NCBI GenBank assembly: GCA_903927605.1
Contig: CAIYNT010000054.1
Location: 1 to 14,291, forward strand
DNA from: an uncultured Holophagaceae bacterium
GTDB taxonomy: Bacteria; Acidobacteriota; Holophagae; Holophagales; Holophagaceae
Direction: 5' to 3'
DNA length: 14,291 nt
The position numbers and the translations under genes were made by a program. Under the pieces are notes generated by a model, which did not search any database, had not been told where the DNA came from, and saw only the letters and a program-made list of their open reading frames with translations. Position 1 is the first letter of the stretch; every line of letters starts with the position of its first letter. Positions 1-6,696 of this stretch are shown piece after piece.

Positions 1-66
1 GACAACTTCACCATCCTCTGCAACAGCTGCAAACGCTTGGTCCGCACACTGCCCATCGTCAAGTAG
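1..66 (+). CDS. C-terminal end of an unidentified protein (partial)
   Basis: A frame open from the first base of the window runs 21 codons to a TAG at 64-66. The residues are DNFTILCNSCKRLV followed by RTLPIVK. The Cys-Asn-Ser-Cys (CxxC) pair could be half of a zinc site or a redox pair, but no family can be named from so little. The stop lies 9 bases before a strong hairpin terminator, which is how a real gene end looks and is the main support. The gene converges on pilQ. The start and most of the protein lie outside the window. Confidence 0.55.
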   Translation, partial: DNFTILCNSCKRLVRTLPIVK

Positions 67-75
67 GTCCTGATG

Positions 76-117
76 GTAACAAAGTGACGGCCCCTTTCGG
101 GGCCGTCACTTTGTTAC
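76..117. terminator. Bidirectional intrinsic terminator between convergent genes
   Basis: This is a perfect 19-base inverted repeat (76-94 and 99-117) with a 4-base loop, TTTC on the plus strand and GAAA (a GNRA tetraloop) on the minus strand. The arm reads gtaacaaagtgacggcccc. The outer part of the stem is A/T-rich, so a GC-rich core is followed by a T-rich stretch on either strand (ttgttacttt on plus, TTTGTTAC on minus). It sits between the stops of the left-edge gene and pilQ, so it probably ends transcription from both sides. Confidence 0.85.
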
Positions 118-126
118 TTTCCCGAA

Positions 127-2172
127 CTACTGCCGCAGGATCCGGGGCGTGATGAAGATAAGTAGTTCGATGTTCTGTTCCTGCTTGGTGTTGTTCCGGA
201 AGAGGAAACCGATGAGCGGGAGGTTCTTGAGGAACGGAACGCCAGTGGATTGCGTAGTGGAATTGGTGATGTAGACACCACCCAGGACAGCGGTTCCGCC
301 GTCCCTCACCAGGACCTGGGTCTCGATGGATTTCCGATCGATGGTGGGTGTTCCCTGCACCGTCTGAGTGAAATCGGCCGCAGCCTTCTCCACTTTCAGA
401 TCCATGATGATCGTGCCTTCATTGGTGATCTGAGGCGTGACATCCAGCTGGAGGTTGGCATCAATGAAGGCAACCGTAATCGCGCCACCCTGGGCACCAC
501 CCTGCTGGGTCGGATAGGGGATCTTTTGGCCGCTGAGAATGGTAGCCTTCTTGTTGTTCTGGGTCACGAGTTTGGGCGACGACACGATCTTGATGGTGCC
601 GTCGGATTCCATGGCCTGAAGAACCGCGTTGATACTGAATCGATTGCTGAGGAAGGACAGCCACAGCTCTCCGGCGGGCGCCGCAATACTGGTCGAACCA
701 TCCACGCCCGGGGCAAAGCCGATCCCAGCCTGCTGACCTGAGGCCGGGCGGCTAGCGAAAGTGGTGCCATTCCAGAATGGTGACGAAGGCCCGAACCAAG
801 GAGTCGTGGTGGAGGAACTGCTGCCGCCGGTGAGTGTGACGTTGCCACTGTTGGACTGGGGCCACTTCACGCCAAATTGCTGCTGCCAATTCTTGTTGGC
901 TTCAACAATACGGGCTTCAATCTGAACCTGCTGAATCTGGACATCCAGGGTCTGGATCAGATCGTCGATGACCCCGATGTTGCGGGGCAGATCCGTAATG
1001 ATCAGGGTGTTGGTGCGATCATCCAGGATGACCGAACCCCGTTTGGTGAGCATCTCCTTCAGGATCTTCTGGACCTCTGTGACCTTCGCGTAGGAAAGGG
1101 GGCGGGTGATGGTCTGAAGCTGGCCCGCCAGGGCCTTGGTCTCATCCAGCTTTTTCCTTTCCTCGGCCTCCTTTTGCAGCTTGTCGATTTTTGCGACACG
1201 AAGCACGCCGTTCTGGATCTCCTTGCCAAGCCCTGCATTCTTCAGGACCACATCCAGGACCTGATCCCATGGCGTGTCGGTGAACTTGAACCCGAAATTA
1301 CCCTGCACGTCAGGATCCATCACCAGGTTGAGCTTGCCTGTGTCGGCGAGGATTCTGAGGAAATCCCTGATCTCGGTGTTCTGGAGGTCAATGGTGATCT
1401 TCGAGCCAGAGTAATTGGTGTGGTCCTCTCCCAGCGTCCGACCGCCGGCACGACCAGAGGCTTGAACGCGAGGCTTCTCCACATCGGGAGTCTGAACCGC
1501 TTCAGGTACCGCCACCGCAAGGGCTGTGGAGACGGCCAACTGAGGCAGAGACTGGAAGGGGCTGCCAACCGCCGGTAGGGGGGCCAGGGTTTTCACCACA
1601 ATTACGGGAACCACCGCGGCGTGGGAGGCTGGCGAATCAGCTGAGGCTGAAGGTGTCGAGGCGACCTCCACAACAGGTGATGGTGGGACCATCTGGAAAT
1701 GCATGGATTCATCGAATCGTGCTTGAACGCGTCCTTCACCAGCGGTCAGCAGAAGCTGAACACCTTCGGCGCTGGAGCCGACCACGACCTGGGTCCCGGG
1801 CTTAACCTCCAGGACCAAGCGGGTCACGGGCTTGGGGTCGGTGGCGAATTGAGCGAGTCGAGCCTTCTGGATGAGGGGATGGACCAATTGGGCCAGATCC
1901 TTGCGCGTGACCGCTGCGCCCCGATCGACGCCTGGGAGGTCCAGGACGATGCGATGAGGATTGGACAGGACCTGGACCCCAGGCTGAGCAACCATCCCTG
2001 GCACGCGGAGGAAGATCTTAGCCCCGGTCCCGGTTGACTCGATGGAGGTTGAAAGCAATGTGACCTTCTGGGCCTCAGCTTCGATGGAAGGCGATGCGTG
2101 GAGGGATCCCGGGTGGATCCCCGCCAGGACCACGCCCCCTGCGACCAGCAAGGAACTCAGGCGAGCATTCAT
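127..2172 (-). CDS. pilQ: PilQ, type IV pilus outer-membrane secretin
   Basis: PilQ forms the multimeric outer-membrane channel through which the pilus fibre is extended. The protein is 681 aa. Residues 1-26 look like a signal peptide (hydrophobic core LLVAGGVVLAGI, cleavage near SLHA). A single AMIN domain (about 36-143) would bind peptidoglycan. About 90 residues rich in Ala, Val, Pro and Ser follow (160-250). Next come an STN/N0 domain (about 257-330), a secretin N1 repeat (about 353-420), a Ser/Thr/Gly-rich insert (440-500) and the secretin core (about 505-681). The core contains VSSPKLVTQNNKKATILSGQ, VPFLKNLPLIGFLFR and a C-terminal ELLIFITPRIL, all typical of secretins. The ATG overlaps the pilP stop by four bases (ATGA), and AGGAGGG lies 6 bases upstream, so translation is probably coupled. 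It is the last gene of the operon and ends just before the hairpin at 76-117. Confidence 0.97.
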   Translation of the reverse strand: MNARLSSLLVAGGVVLAGIHPGSLHASPSIEAEAQKVTLLSTSIESTGTGAKIFLRVPGMVAQPGVQVLSNPHRIVLDLPGVDRGAAVTRKDLAQLVHPLIQKARLAQFATDPKPVTRLVLEVKPGTQVVVGSSAEGVQLLLTAGEGRVQARFDESMHFQMVPPSPVVEVASTPSASADSPASHAAVVPVIVVKTLAPLPAVGSPFQSLPQLAVSTALAVAVPEAVQTPDVEKPRVQASGRAGGRTLGEDHTNYSGSKITIDLQNTEIRDFLRILADTGKLNLVMDPDVQGNFGFKFTDTPWDQVLDVVLKNAGLGKEIQNGVLRVAKIDKLQKEAEERKKLDETKALAGQLQTITRPLSYAKVTEVQKILKEMLTKRGSVILDDRTNTLIITDLPRNIGVIDDLIQTLDVQIQQVQIEARIVEANKNWQQQFGVKWPQSNSGNVTLTGGSSSSTTTPWFGPSSPFWNGTTFASRPASGQQAGIGFAPGVDGSTSIAAPAGELWLSFLSNRFSINAVLQAMESDGTIKIVSSPKLVTQNNKKATILSGQKIPYPTQQGGAQGGAITVAFIDANLQLDVTPQITNEGTIIMDLKVEKAAADFTQTVQGTPTIDRKSIETQVLVRDGGTAVLGGVYITNSTTQSTGVPFLKNLPLIGFLFRNNTKQEQNIELLIFITPRILRQ

Positions 2173-2618
2173 CGTTTACCCTCCTCACGCTTGAACGTCT
2201 TCGTGATGGTTCGGAATATGGAACGGTTGGTGGTATTCATTTCCCACTGATGGAAGGTTACTGCTTTGTCTGTGATGGCGGTGATTTCCGCATCCTTGAA
2301 CCGGTGCCCAACGGGCAGCCAACGGACATTGCCTCGGCTGTCGGAAATGATTGCGAAATTCTTGCCATCCTTCTTGATCATGCCTTTCACCGCGATGTCA
2401 TCCAGCACGTCGAGGGCATCTACCGGGCGCTCGTCCCTTGGGGCAGAGAAGGGATCCCTCTGGATCGAAGGCTTGTAGGGTGTGGCCTTGATAATGGCCA
2501 CATCTTCAACCGCAGGTGATGCAGGGGCAGGCGCGGGAGTCGATGCCGACTGGCCCGAGCCTTGCGCGAGGAGCGAGGTTCCAACAAGCAGGAGGATTGA
2601 GAAGTGTGGTCGAATCAT
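2169..2618 (-). CDS. pilP: PilP, type IV pilus periplasmic assembly protein
   Basis: PilP links the PilN/PilO inner-membrane pair to the PilQ secretin. The protein is 149 aa. Residues 1-20 form a hydrophobic leader (IRPHFSILLLVGTSLLAQG), followed by an Ala/Pro-rich linker (24-36), an RDPF motif near residue 54, and a compact beta domain with DIAVKGMIKKDGKNFAIISD and WLPVGHRFKDAEI, as in the PilP C-terminal domain. PilP proteins of Neisseria and Pseudomonas are lipoproteins. This one has no cysteine anywhere, so it cannot be lipidated and must be secreted or held by an uncleaved leader. It starts 9 bases after the pilO stop with a GAGG Shine-Dalgarno element, and its own stop overlaps the pilQ start. 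Position and sequence together make the call secure. Confidence 0.93.
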   Translation of the reverse strand: MIRPHFSILLLVGTSLLAQGSGQSASTPAPAPASPAVEDVAIIKATPYKPSIQRDPFSAPRDERPVDALDVLDDIAVKGMIKKDGKNFAIISDSRGNVRWLPVGHRFKDAEITAITDKAVTFHQWEMNTTNRSIFRTITKTFKREEGKR

Positions 2619-2627
2619 GGCAATTCC

Positions 2628-3236
2628 TCAATCCTCTTTGGCGGCCGCCTTGGGGGCGGGGGCAGCCGGCTTCGTCACGGGATTCACCGGAGGAGGCTCG
2701 GGATTGTAGATGAAGGCGCTGATGGTGCACTTGACCGCGGCAGGATAGACGCTGCGATTGTCGGTCCTTCGAGCAAACTCGATATTCGAGATATTGATGA
2801 TCTTGTCGTAGCCGGAAACCAGCGAAGCGAACTGGCCAAAAGAGTGGAAGCCCACGCGGAACTCAAATTCCACTGGTTTTTCAGTGTAGTAGGAGTCCTT
2901 CCGTTCGGGTTTGAGCGAGAAGGACACCTGGTCGATGCCCGCATCATCGGCGATTTTCTTGATCCGGTAGGGAATCTCACCGTAGTCCGTTTCTGAGGGC
3001 ATGATCTTGATCAGTTCCTCGATTCGCTTGTCCTGCTTCGCCACTTCTTCGCGAAGCTTCTCATAGCTGGCCTTCAAGAGTTTGCCCTTGTCCACCTGAT
3101 CCTGGAGGTTCTTGACATCCGCATGGATGGCCTCGAGGTCAGTCCGCTTTCCACCTAGAAGGAAGTAGATCAACCCGGCTAGGACAATGCCAGCCAACGC
3201 GCCCACACCGATCTGTTTCTGAAGTTGAGGATTCAT
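2628..3236 (-). CDS. pilO: PilO, type IV pilus inner-membrane alignment protein
   Basis: PilO pairs with PilN in the inner-membrane alignment subcomplex. The protein is 202 aa. A short cytoplasmic N-terminus precedes one membrane segment (about 9-29, IGVGALAGIVLAGLIYFLL). A charged coiled coil follows (about 32-80), then a ferredoxin-like PilO domain (about 85-175) with the conserved VEFEFRVGFHSFGQF and IINISNIEF stretches. The C-terminal tail is Pro/Ala/Lys-rich. It lies 8 bases after the pilN stop with GAGGTAGG ahead of its ATG. The length is usual for the family. Confidence 0.95.
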   Translation of the reverse strand: MNPQLQKQIGVGALAGIVLAGLIYFLLGGKRTDLEAIHADVKNLQDQVDKGKLLKASYEKLREEVAKQDKRIEELIKIMPSETDYGEIPYRIKKIADDAGIDQVSFSLKPERKDSYYTEKPVEFEFRVGFHSFGQFASLVSGYDKIINISNIEFARRTDNRSVYPAAVKCTISAFIYNPEPPPVNPVTKPAAPAPKAAAKED

Positions 3237-3244
3237 GACCTACC

Positions 3245-3844
3245 TCAGACGGCGTTCTGGAGTTCGAAGGAGATTGTGAATTCAAATGCGCCCGTGGAAC
3301 CTCGTTTTGCGCCCGGGTAATTGATCTTCTTGAACCAACGGGTCCGGGACTGAAGGTTCCCATAGAAGGCATTGATGGATTCGAAGTTCCGCGCCTCCCC
3401 CTCGACCGTGATGGTCATGCCCTTTTGAGAGACCTTACTAAACCAGACATCATCAGGCAGGCTGTTTGCCAATTCCTCCATCAAATGCACCGGCAGGGCC
3501 TGCTGGCGTTTGAGGGTGGACATCACCTCTTCCTTTTTCTGAAGGGTCTCCTTCTTCTCACGGAATTTTTTCTCTAACGCGATGTAGGGCTCATACTGCT
3601 TCTTGTCCTGTTCCAGTTCGACCTTCTTCTTCTCCGCTCTTGTAAATTCACTGTTCAACCAAAGGTAGTAGGCACCACCAAAAGCCGCGAAGATGAGACC
3701 CACCACCACACCAGCGATAGGCAGACTGGAGCGGCTACCGCCTTCACCGGTATAGACCTGGACGGGTTCAGCCGAGGCTTTGTCACCGACCTTCTTCGCC
3801 CCTGCTTGGGCCAGTGCGTCACCGAGTAGGTTGATCTTGATCAT
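3245..3844 (-). CDS. pilN: PilN, type IV pilus inner-membrane protein that binds PilM
   Basis: PilN anchors the cytoplasmic PilM to the inner membrane. The protein is 199 aa and opens with MIKINLLGD, the conserved INLL peptide that inserts into PilM in known structures. A linker leads to one membrane helix (about 41-63, LPIAGVVVGLIFAAFGG then AYYLWL). A lysine/glutamate-rich coiled coil (64-115) and a PilN/GspL-like periplasmic domain follow, with LPDDVWFSKVSQKGMTITVE, and it ends in FEFTISFELQ. The linker between the INLL peptide and the membrane helix, about 33 residues, looks long and Gly/Ser-containing compared with the short linkers I recall. The ATG overlaps the pilM TGA by four bases, so PilM and PilN are probably made in a coupled way. 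Confidence 0.95.
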   Translation of the reverse strand: MIKINLLGDALAQAGAKKVGDKASAEPVQVYTGEGGSRSSLPIAGVVVGLIFAAFGGAYYLWLNSEFTRAEKKKVELEQDKKQYEPYIALEKKFREKKETLQKKEEVMSTLKRQQALPVHLMEELANSLPDDVWFSKVSQKGMTITVEGEARNFESINAFYGNLQSRTRWFKKINYPGAKRGSTGAFEFTISFELQNAV

Positions 3845-4923
3845 CGGTCCCCCACTTGGCGCAAGGCCAGTCCAACGACCACGGCTGCGCCGCCGCCTAT
3901 TTCACGGACTGTAACGGGATCCTCTGTGCGGCCATCAACTTCTATTAGTTGGAATGGGTTGAACCGGTCCACAGACACGCGTAGGCGTTCGCCCAGCACC
4001 TCCAACAGACCATGGATCATGGATCCACCCCCGCATACCAGCACACGATCCAGACGATCGACCTTGAAACTGCTCTTGAAAAAATCCAGGGTCCGAGTGA
4101 GCTCATCGGCAAATGCATCCGATACCGCATTGATGGAAGGCTGGATCTCTTCCGGCTCTCGACCTTCCGATGCCTGATTTCGCTTCAGGTGTTCAGCCGC
4201 TTCACGGCCAACACCCCAGTCTTCCATCAGCTTTTCCGAATATCGGCCACTGCCCCAGGCCATGTCCCGCCAGAACACGGACTTGCCCCCAACCATCATG
4301 GTGAGGTTGGTGAACGTGGCTCCCATGTTCACCAGGGCCACAACTTCATCCCGCCCAGCACCCATCGTATTGATCTCATAGGCGTTCTGGACGGCAAACA
4401 CGTCAACATCCACAACCTTGGGGCTACACCCTGCCTGGGCGACACAACTGATGTAGGCTTCGAGTTTGTCCTTGCGGCAAGCAACGAGAACCACATCCAT
4501 GTTGCCTTCGCCAGCCCGTTCCTCGATGAGGTAGTAATCCAACGCGTAGGAGTCCAGCCCCTGGCCAGCTGGGAAGAAACTCTCGGCCTCCCAGCGCACG
4601 GACTCTGCCAATTCGGCCTGACTCATCAATGGAAATGTCACTTTTTTGACCATCACTTGCTGACCAGACAGAGAAATGGCCACTTCCTTGGCCTTGATTT
4701 TCTGCTCCGCAAGAACCTGGCGAATAGCCGACGCAACCGCGTTGCTATCCATGATATCCCCGTCCACGATGGCGTCCGATGGAAGGGACACCTGCCCCAG
4801 TTTCTGGAGCCGATAGCGGATATTGGCACCCTTCCCCATCTGCTGAAGTTCACAGACTTTCACGGAACTGGAACCAATATCCAAGCCGACAAGACTTTTG
4901 GTTTTGCTTCCGAAAAGACCCAC
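3841..4923 (-). CDS. pilM: PilM, actin-like cytoplasmic ATPase of the type IV pilus
   Basis: PilM is an FtsA/actin-fold protein that forms a cytoplasmic ring, binds the PilN N-terminus and relates the pilus motors to the periplasmic complex. The protein is 360 aa. The first nucleotide-binding loop is SLVGLDIGSSSVKVCEL (about 11-27). The region VTFPLMSQAELAESVRWEAE is characteristic of PilM. The second phosphate loop is VNMGATFTNL, and the adenosine motif near the C-terminus is VLVCGGGSMIHGL. The start codon is GTG, with AGCGAGG 6 bases upstream (4930-4936). There is no ATG immediately before GLFGSK, a usual PilM N-terminus. It is the first pil gene, 79 bases after the phosphatase gene, and that gap may hold its own promoter. 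Confidence 0.96.
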   Translation of the reverse strand: MGLFGSKTKSLVGLDIGSSSVKVCELQQMGKGANIRYRLQKLGQVSLPSDAIVDGDIMDSNAVASAIRQVLAEQKIKAKEVAISLSGQQVMVKKVTFPLMSQAELAESVRWEAESFFPAGQGLDSYALDYYLIEERAGEGNMDVVLVACRKDKLEAYISCVAQAGCSPKVVDVDVFAVQNAYEINTMGAGRDEVVALVNMGATFTNLTMMVGGKSVFWRDMAWGSGRYSEKLMEDWGVGREAAEHLKRNQASEGREPEEIQPSINAVSDAFADELTRTLDFFKSSFKVDRLDRVLVCGGGSMIHGLLEVLGERLRVSVDRFNPFQLIEVDGRTEDPVTVREIGGGAAVVVGLALRQVGDR

Positions 4924-4947
4924 CGGATGCCTCGCTTGGAGAATTTA

Positions 4948-4965
4948 GGTAATGGAAAGATTACC
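4948..4965. repeat. Short inverted repeat over the putative pilM -10 region
   Basis: GGTAAT (4948-4953) and ATTACC (4960-4965) form a perfect 6-base inverted repeat with a 6-base spacer. It overlaps the proposed -10 element of the pilM promoter and could be an operator half-site pair or a small 5' leader hairpin. At this size, chance is a real alternative. Confidence 0.3.
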
Positions 4966-4985
4966 GCTGGAATGGATTAGGTCAA
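4958..4985 (-). promoter_or_regulatory. Possible sigma-70-type promoter for pilM
   Basis: On the minus strand, TTGACC (4980-4985) matches five of six bases of the -35 consensus. Sixteen bases later comes TAATCT (4958-4963), a weak -10. Transcription would begin near 4951 and give a leader of about 27 bases before the GTG of pilM. The gap is the only one of more than 16 bases in the minus-strand block, which makes a promoter here reasonable. The -10 match is poor, so this is tentative. Confidence 0.35.
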
Positions 4986-5002
4986 GACTAACTGATCTTG
5001 CA

Positions 5003-5770
5003 TCAGACTTCATCGGGTTCCCAACCGACCAGGATGACTGTGATGTTATCCTCGCCTCCACGTTCCCTGGCCGAATGAATTAATGAATCAACAGCAAACT
5101 GAAGACTATCAGATTGTTCCACGATCTCCCAGATCTGTTTATCGCCGATCATCCCTGACAGGCCATCCGAGCAAAGCAAAAGCCGCTCCGATTTGGAAAG
5201 TTCCAGATTCTGGACTTCCACATCCAAATCTCCGCCGTTGCCCAGGGCCTGGGTGATCACGTTCCGAAAGGGATGCACCCTTGCCTCGGAAGGGGTGAGA
5301 ATTCCATTGGCTACCTGCTCGGCCACCCAGCTATGGTCGCGGGTTACCTGACGAATGCCCTCCGGTCCGAGGATGTAGGCCCGGCTATCCCCTACATGGG
5401 CCAGCGTCATCTCTGGACCGTGGAAGAGACCAGCAACTACTGTGGATCCCATGGTCTCACGCTCGGGATTGCGGCGAATGTCCTCTGCAATGGCCTGATC
5501 GGATAACAACAGAGCCACTTTCAGGCGATTTCCATCGTAGGACAGCGAAGGATCATACTCCACGGGCCAAGTGCGGTCCTTCTCAAGGGTCTCTCCCACG
5601 AATCGGGCCACGGTCTCCACCACGATCTGACTGGCGACTTCACCTGCGGCATGCCCGCCAAGACCGTCGGCCACCACGAACAGGCCAAGGTCAGGATCCA
5701 CCAGATAACTGTCCTCATTGTGTTTTCGGACACAACCCACATCGGTGTTGCCCGCTGCACGGATCCCCAT
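5003..5770 (-). CDS. PP2C-family (PPM, Stp-like) serine/threonine protein phosphatase
   Basis: This is a Mn2+/Mg2+-dependent phosphatase that would remove phosphate from Ser/Thr residues of proteins, usually opposing a Hanks-type kinase. No such kinase is visible in the window. The protein is 255 aa, the normal length of a bare catalytic domain. Motifs in order are R15 with HNED (17-20), VADGLGGHAAGEVAS (33-47, metal ligand D35), VGDSRAY, DHSW, SDG (metal ligand D202) and EDNITVIL (metal ligand D241). All expected metal ligands are present and there is no membrane segment, so it should be an active cytoplasmic enzyme. I chose the ATG at 5770. A TTG at 5776 would overlap the upstream stop by four bases (TTGA), but the AAGG element at 5778-5781 sits right for the ATG and too close to the TTG. 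It follows the J-domain gene by 2 bases. Confidence 0.93.
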   Translation of the reverse strand: MGIRAAGNTDVGCVRKHNEDSYLVDPDLGLFVVADGLGGHAAGEVASQIVVETVARFVGETLEKDRTWPVEYDPSLSYDGNRLKVALLLSDQAIAEDIRRNPERETMGSTVVAGLFHGPEMTLAHVGDSRAYILGPEGIRQVTRDHSWVAEQVANGILTPSEARVHPFRNVITQALGNGGDLDVEVQNLELSKSERLLLCSDGLSGMIGDKQIWEIVEQSDSLQFAVDSLIHSARERGGEDNITVILVGWEPDEV

Positions 5771-5772
5771 GA

Positions 5773-6492
5773 TCAACCCTTTCCCGTCAATCTACTCCAT
5801 AGGTCCAATAGTTGATCAAGAAGCCCCTTGGGTGGGCCCAAGGTCTTCCCATCTTGAGTTGGTGCAGCCTGGCCTTTCTTCCCTTTGACACCCTTTGCTG
5901 AAACGGCCCGCAATTTGGGGTGGTTCGGTGAAATCTCCCGGGCCGCCTGGAGATGCCTCTGGGCCCGAGCTGCCATGCCCAGAGTCTGAAAATGACCAGC
6001 CAACCGGATATGGCTTTCCACATCGCGCGGAGCCAACCGAACGGCGGCTTCAAGGGCCTTCACCACGGCCCGGAGATCGCCACCTTCTCTTTCCAGGATG
6101 GTGGCCAGCAGTGCGTGGTACTTCGCCTTCTTGTCATCCAACCGGATGGCGTAATGGATGAGTGCCCGCGCCTGGTCTACCTTGCCTTCGTCGAAGGCGG
6201 TTTTCGCCATGGCCGCCCAATCTTCCGGAGTCCGCTCCTGAGCGGGTTCGGGTTCCTTGTCCGCCGCGGCAGGCTGGACCTTTGGCATCTGCTGCTGCAG
6301 GGTGAGTCTCTTGGCCGGATCCTTCAACATGCTGAAAGCTTCGGCCAACTCACGGAACCTCGATTCGGCCTCTTCCTTTTCAGCTCCGGTAAACCGGTCT
6401 GGATGCCAGCGCTTGGCAAGCCGATGGTAGGCGGCCTTGATGTCCTCAGGCGTGGCATCGGGAGGAATTTCTAGCACATTGAATGGATTCAT
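5773..6492 (-). CDS. J-domain protein with C-terminal TPR repeats
   Basis: J domains recruit and stimulate Hsp70 (DnaK), and TPR repeats bind partner proteins. From the ATG at 6492 the protein is 239 aa. The J domain covers about 1-66 and has the invariant HPD at 30-32 (AKRWHPDRF) and the helix IV region FRELAEAFSMLKDPAKR. A Pro/Ala/Glu linker (68-88) leads to TPR-like helices (about 89-175, with AIRLDDKKAKYHALLATILE and AVRLAPRDVESHIRLAGHFQ). A Lys/Gly-rich stretch and a final amphipathic helix (GLLDQLLDLWSRLTG) end it. A longer reading from 6525 adds 11 residues unlike any J domain, whereas MNPFNVLEIPPDA is a classic J-domain start. It lacks the G/F and zinc-finger regions of true DnaJ. It is the first gene of the phosphatase-pil block, and a pilus link is only suggested by position. 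Confidence 0.85.
   Translation of the reverse strand: MNPFNVLEIPPDATPEDIKAAYHRLAKRWHPDRFTGAEKEEAESRFRELAEAFSMLKDPAKRLTLQQQMPKVQPAAADKEPEPAQERTPEDWAAMAKTAFDEGKVDQARALIHYAIRLDDKKAKYHALLATILEREGGDLRAVVKALEAAVRLAPRDVESHIRLAGHFQTLGMAARAQRHLQAAREISPNHPKLRAVSAKGVKGKKGQAAPTQDGKTLGPPKGLLDQLLDLWSRLTGKG
5778..5781 (-). promoter_or_regulatory. Ribosome binding site deciding the phosphatase start
   Basis: The minus strand reads GGGAAAGGGTTGATCATG. The AAGG core is 7 bases from the ATG at 5770 but only 1 base from the TTG at 5776, so it supports the ATG. It lies inside the last codons of the J-domain gene. Confidence 0.5.
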
Positions 6493-6556
6493 GACATTCC
6501 AGGTGAGGATCCACGACCAGCGCATCGAAGGGAGTGGAAGGACGTGGCTTGAGCAG

Positions 6557-6580
6557 AGGATGGTAGCCTATTTCCATCCT
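6557..6580. repeat. Inverted repeat in the divergent promoter region
   Basis: AGGATGG (6557-6563) and CCATCCT (6574-6580) are perfect 7-base inverted arms around a 10-base spacer. The centre-to-centre distance of 17 bases is compatible with a dimeric regulator binding between the two divergent genes. No downstream T-run exists, so a terminator is unlikely. Confidence 0.35.
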
Positions 6581-6691
6581 GCGCGCAGTTCCCATGCTAT
6601 CGGATCAAGGTCGAATCTCGACTGGAGGTCCTCCGCAATCCGGGACCAGGGCTGGAAGGCGCCTCCGCTCGATGGCAAAGTAGAAGGCTCT

Positions 6692-6696
6692 GGAGG
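6692..6696 (+). promoter_or_regulatory. Ribosome binding site fixing the gatA start
   Basis: A full GGAGG core lies 7 bases before the ATG at 6704. None of the earlier in-frame ATG codons has a comparable element, so this site decides the start. Confidence 0.8.

Noticed and set aside
877..1578. Forward open frame of 233 codons opposite pilQ
   Set aside because: It is antisense to the STN/N1 part of pilQ, with no Shine-Dalgarno element and no recognisable motif.
4012..4980. Forward open frame of 322 codons opposite pilM
   Set aside because: It is antisense to a clear pilM. Its composition (His, Leu, Gly, Asn) reflects the reverse complement and no domain is recognisable.
4986..5010. Imperfect inverted repeat (aagactaactgat / atcagactt) at the end of the phosphatase gene as a terminator
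   Set aside because: The pairing needs a large bulge, there is no T-run, and part lies in the coding end, so chance is more likely.
6493..6525. Longer start for the J-domain protein at 6525
   Set aside because: The extra 11 residues have no J-domain character, and MNPFNVLEIP at 6492 is a typical J-domain start.
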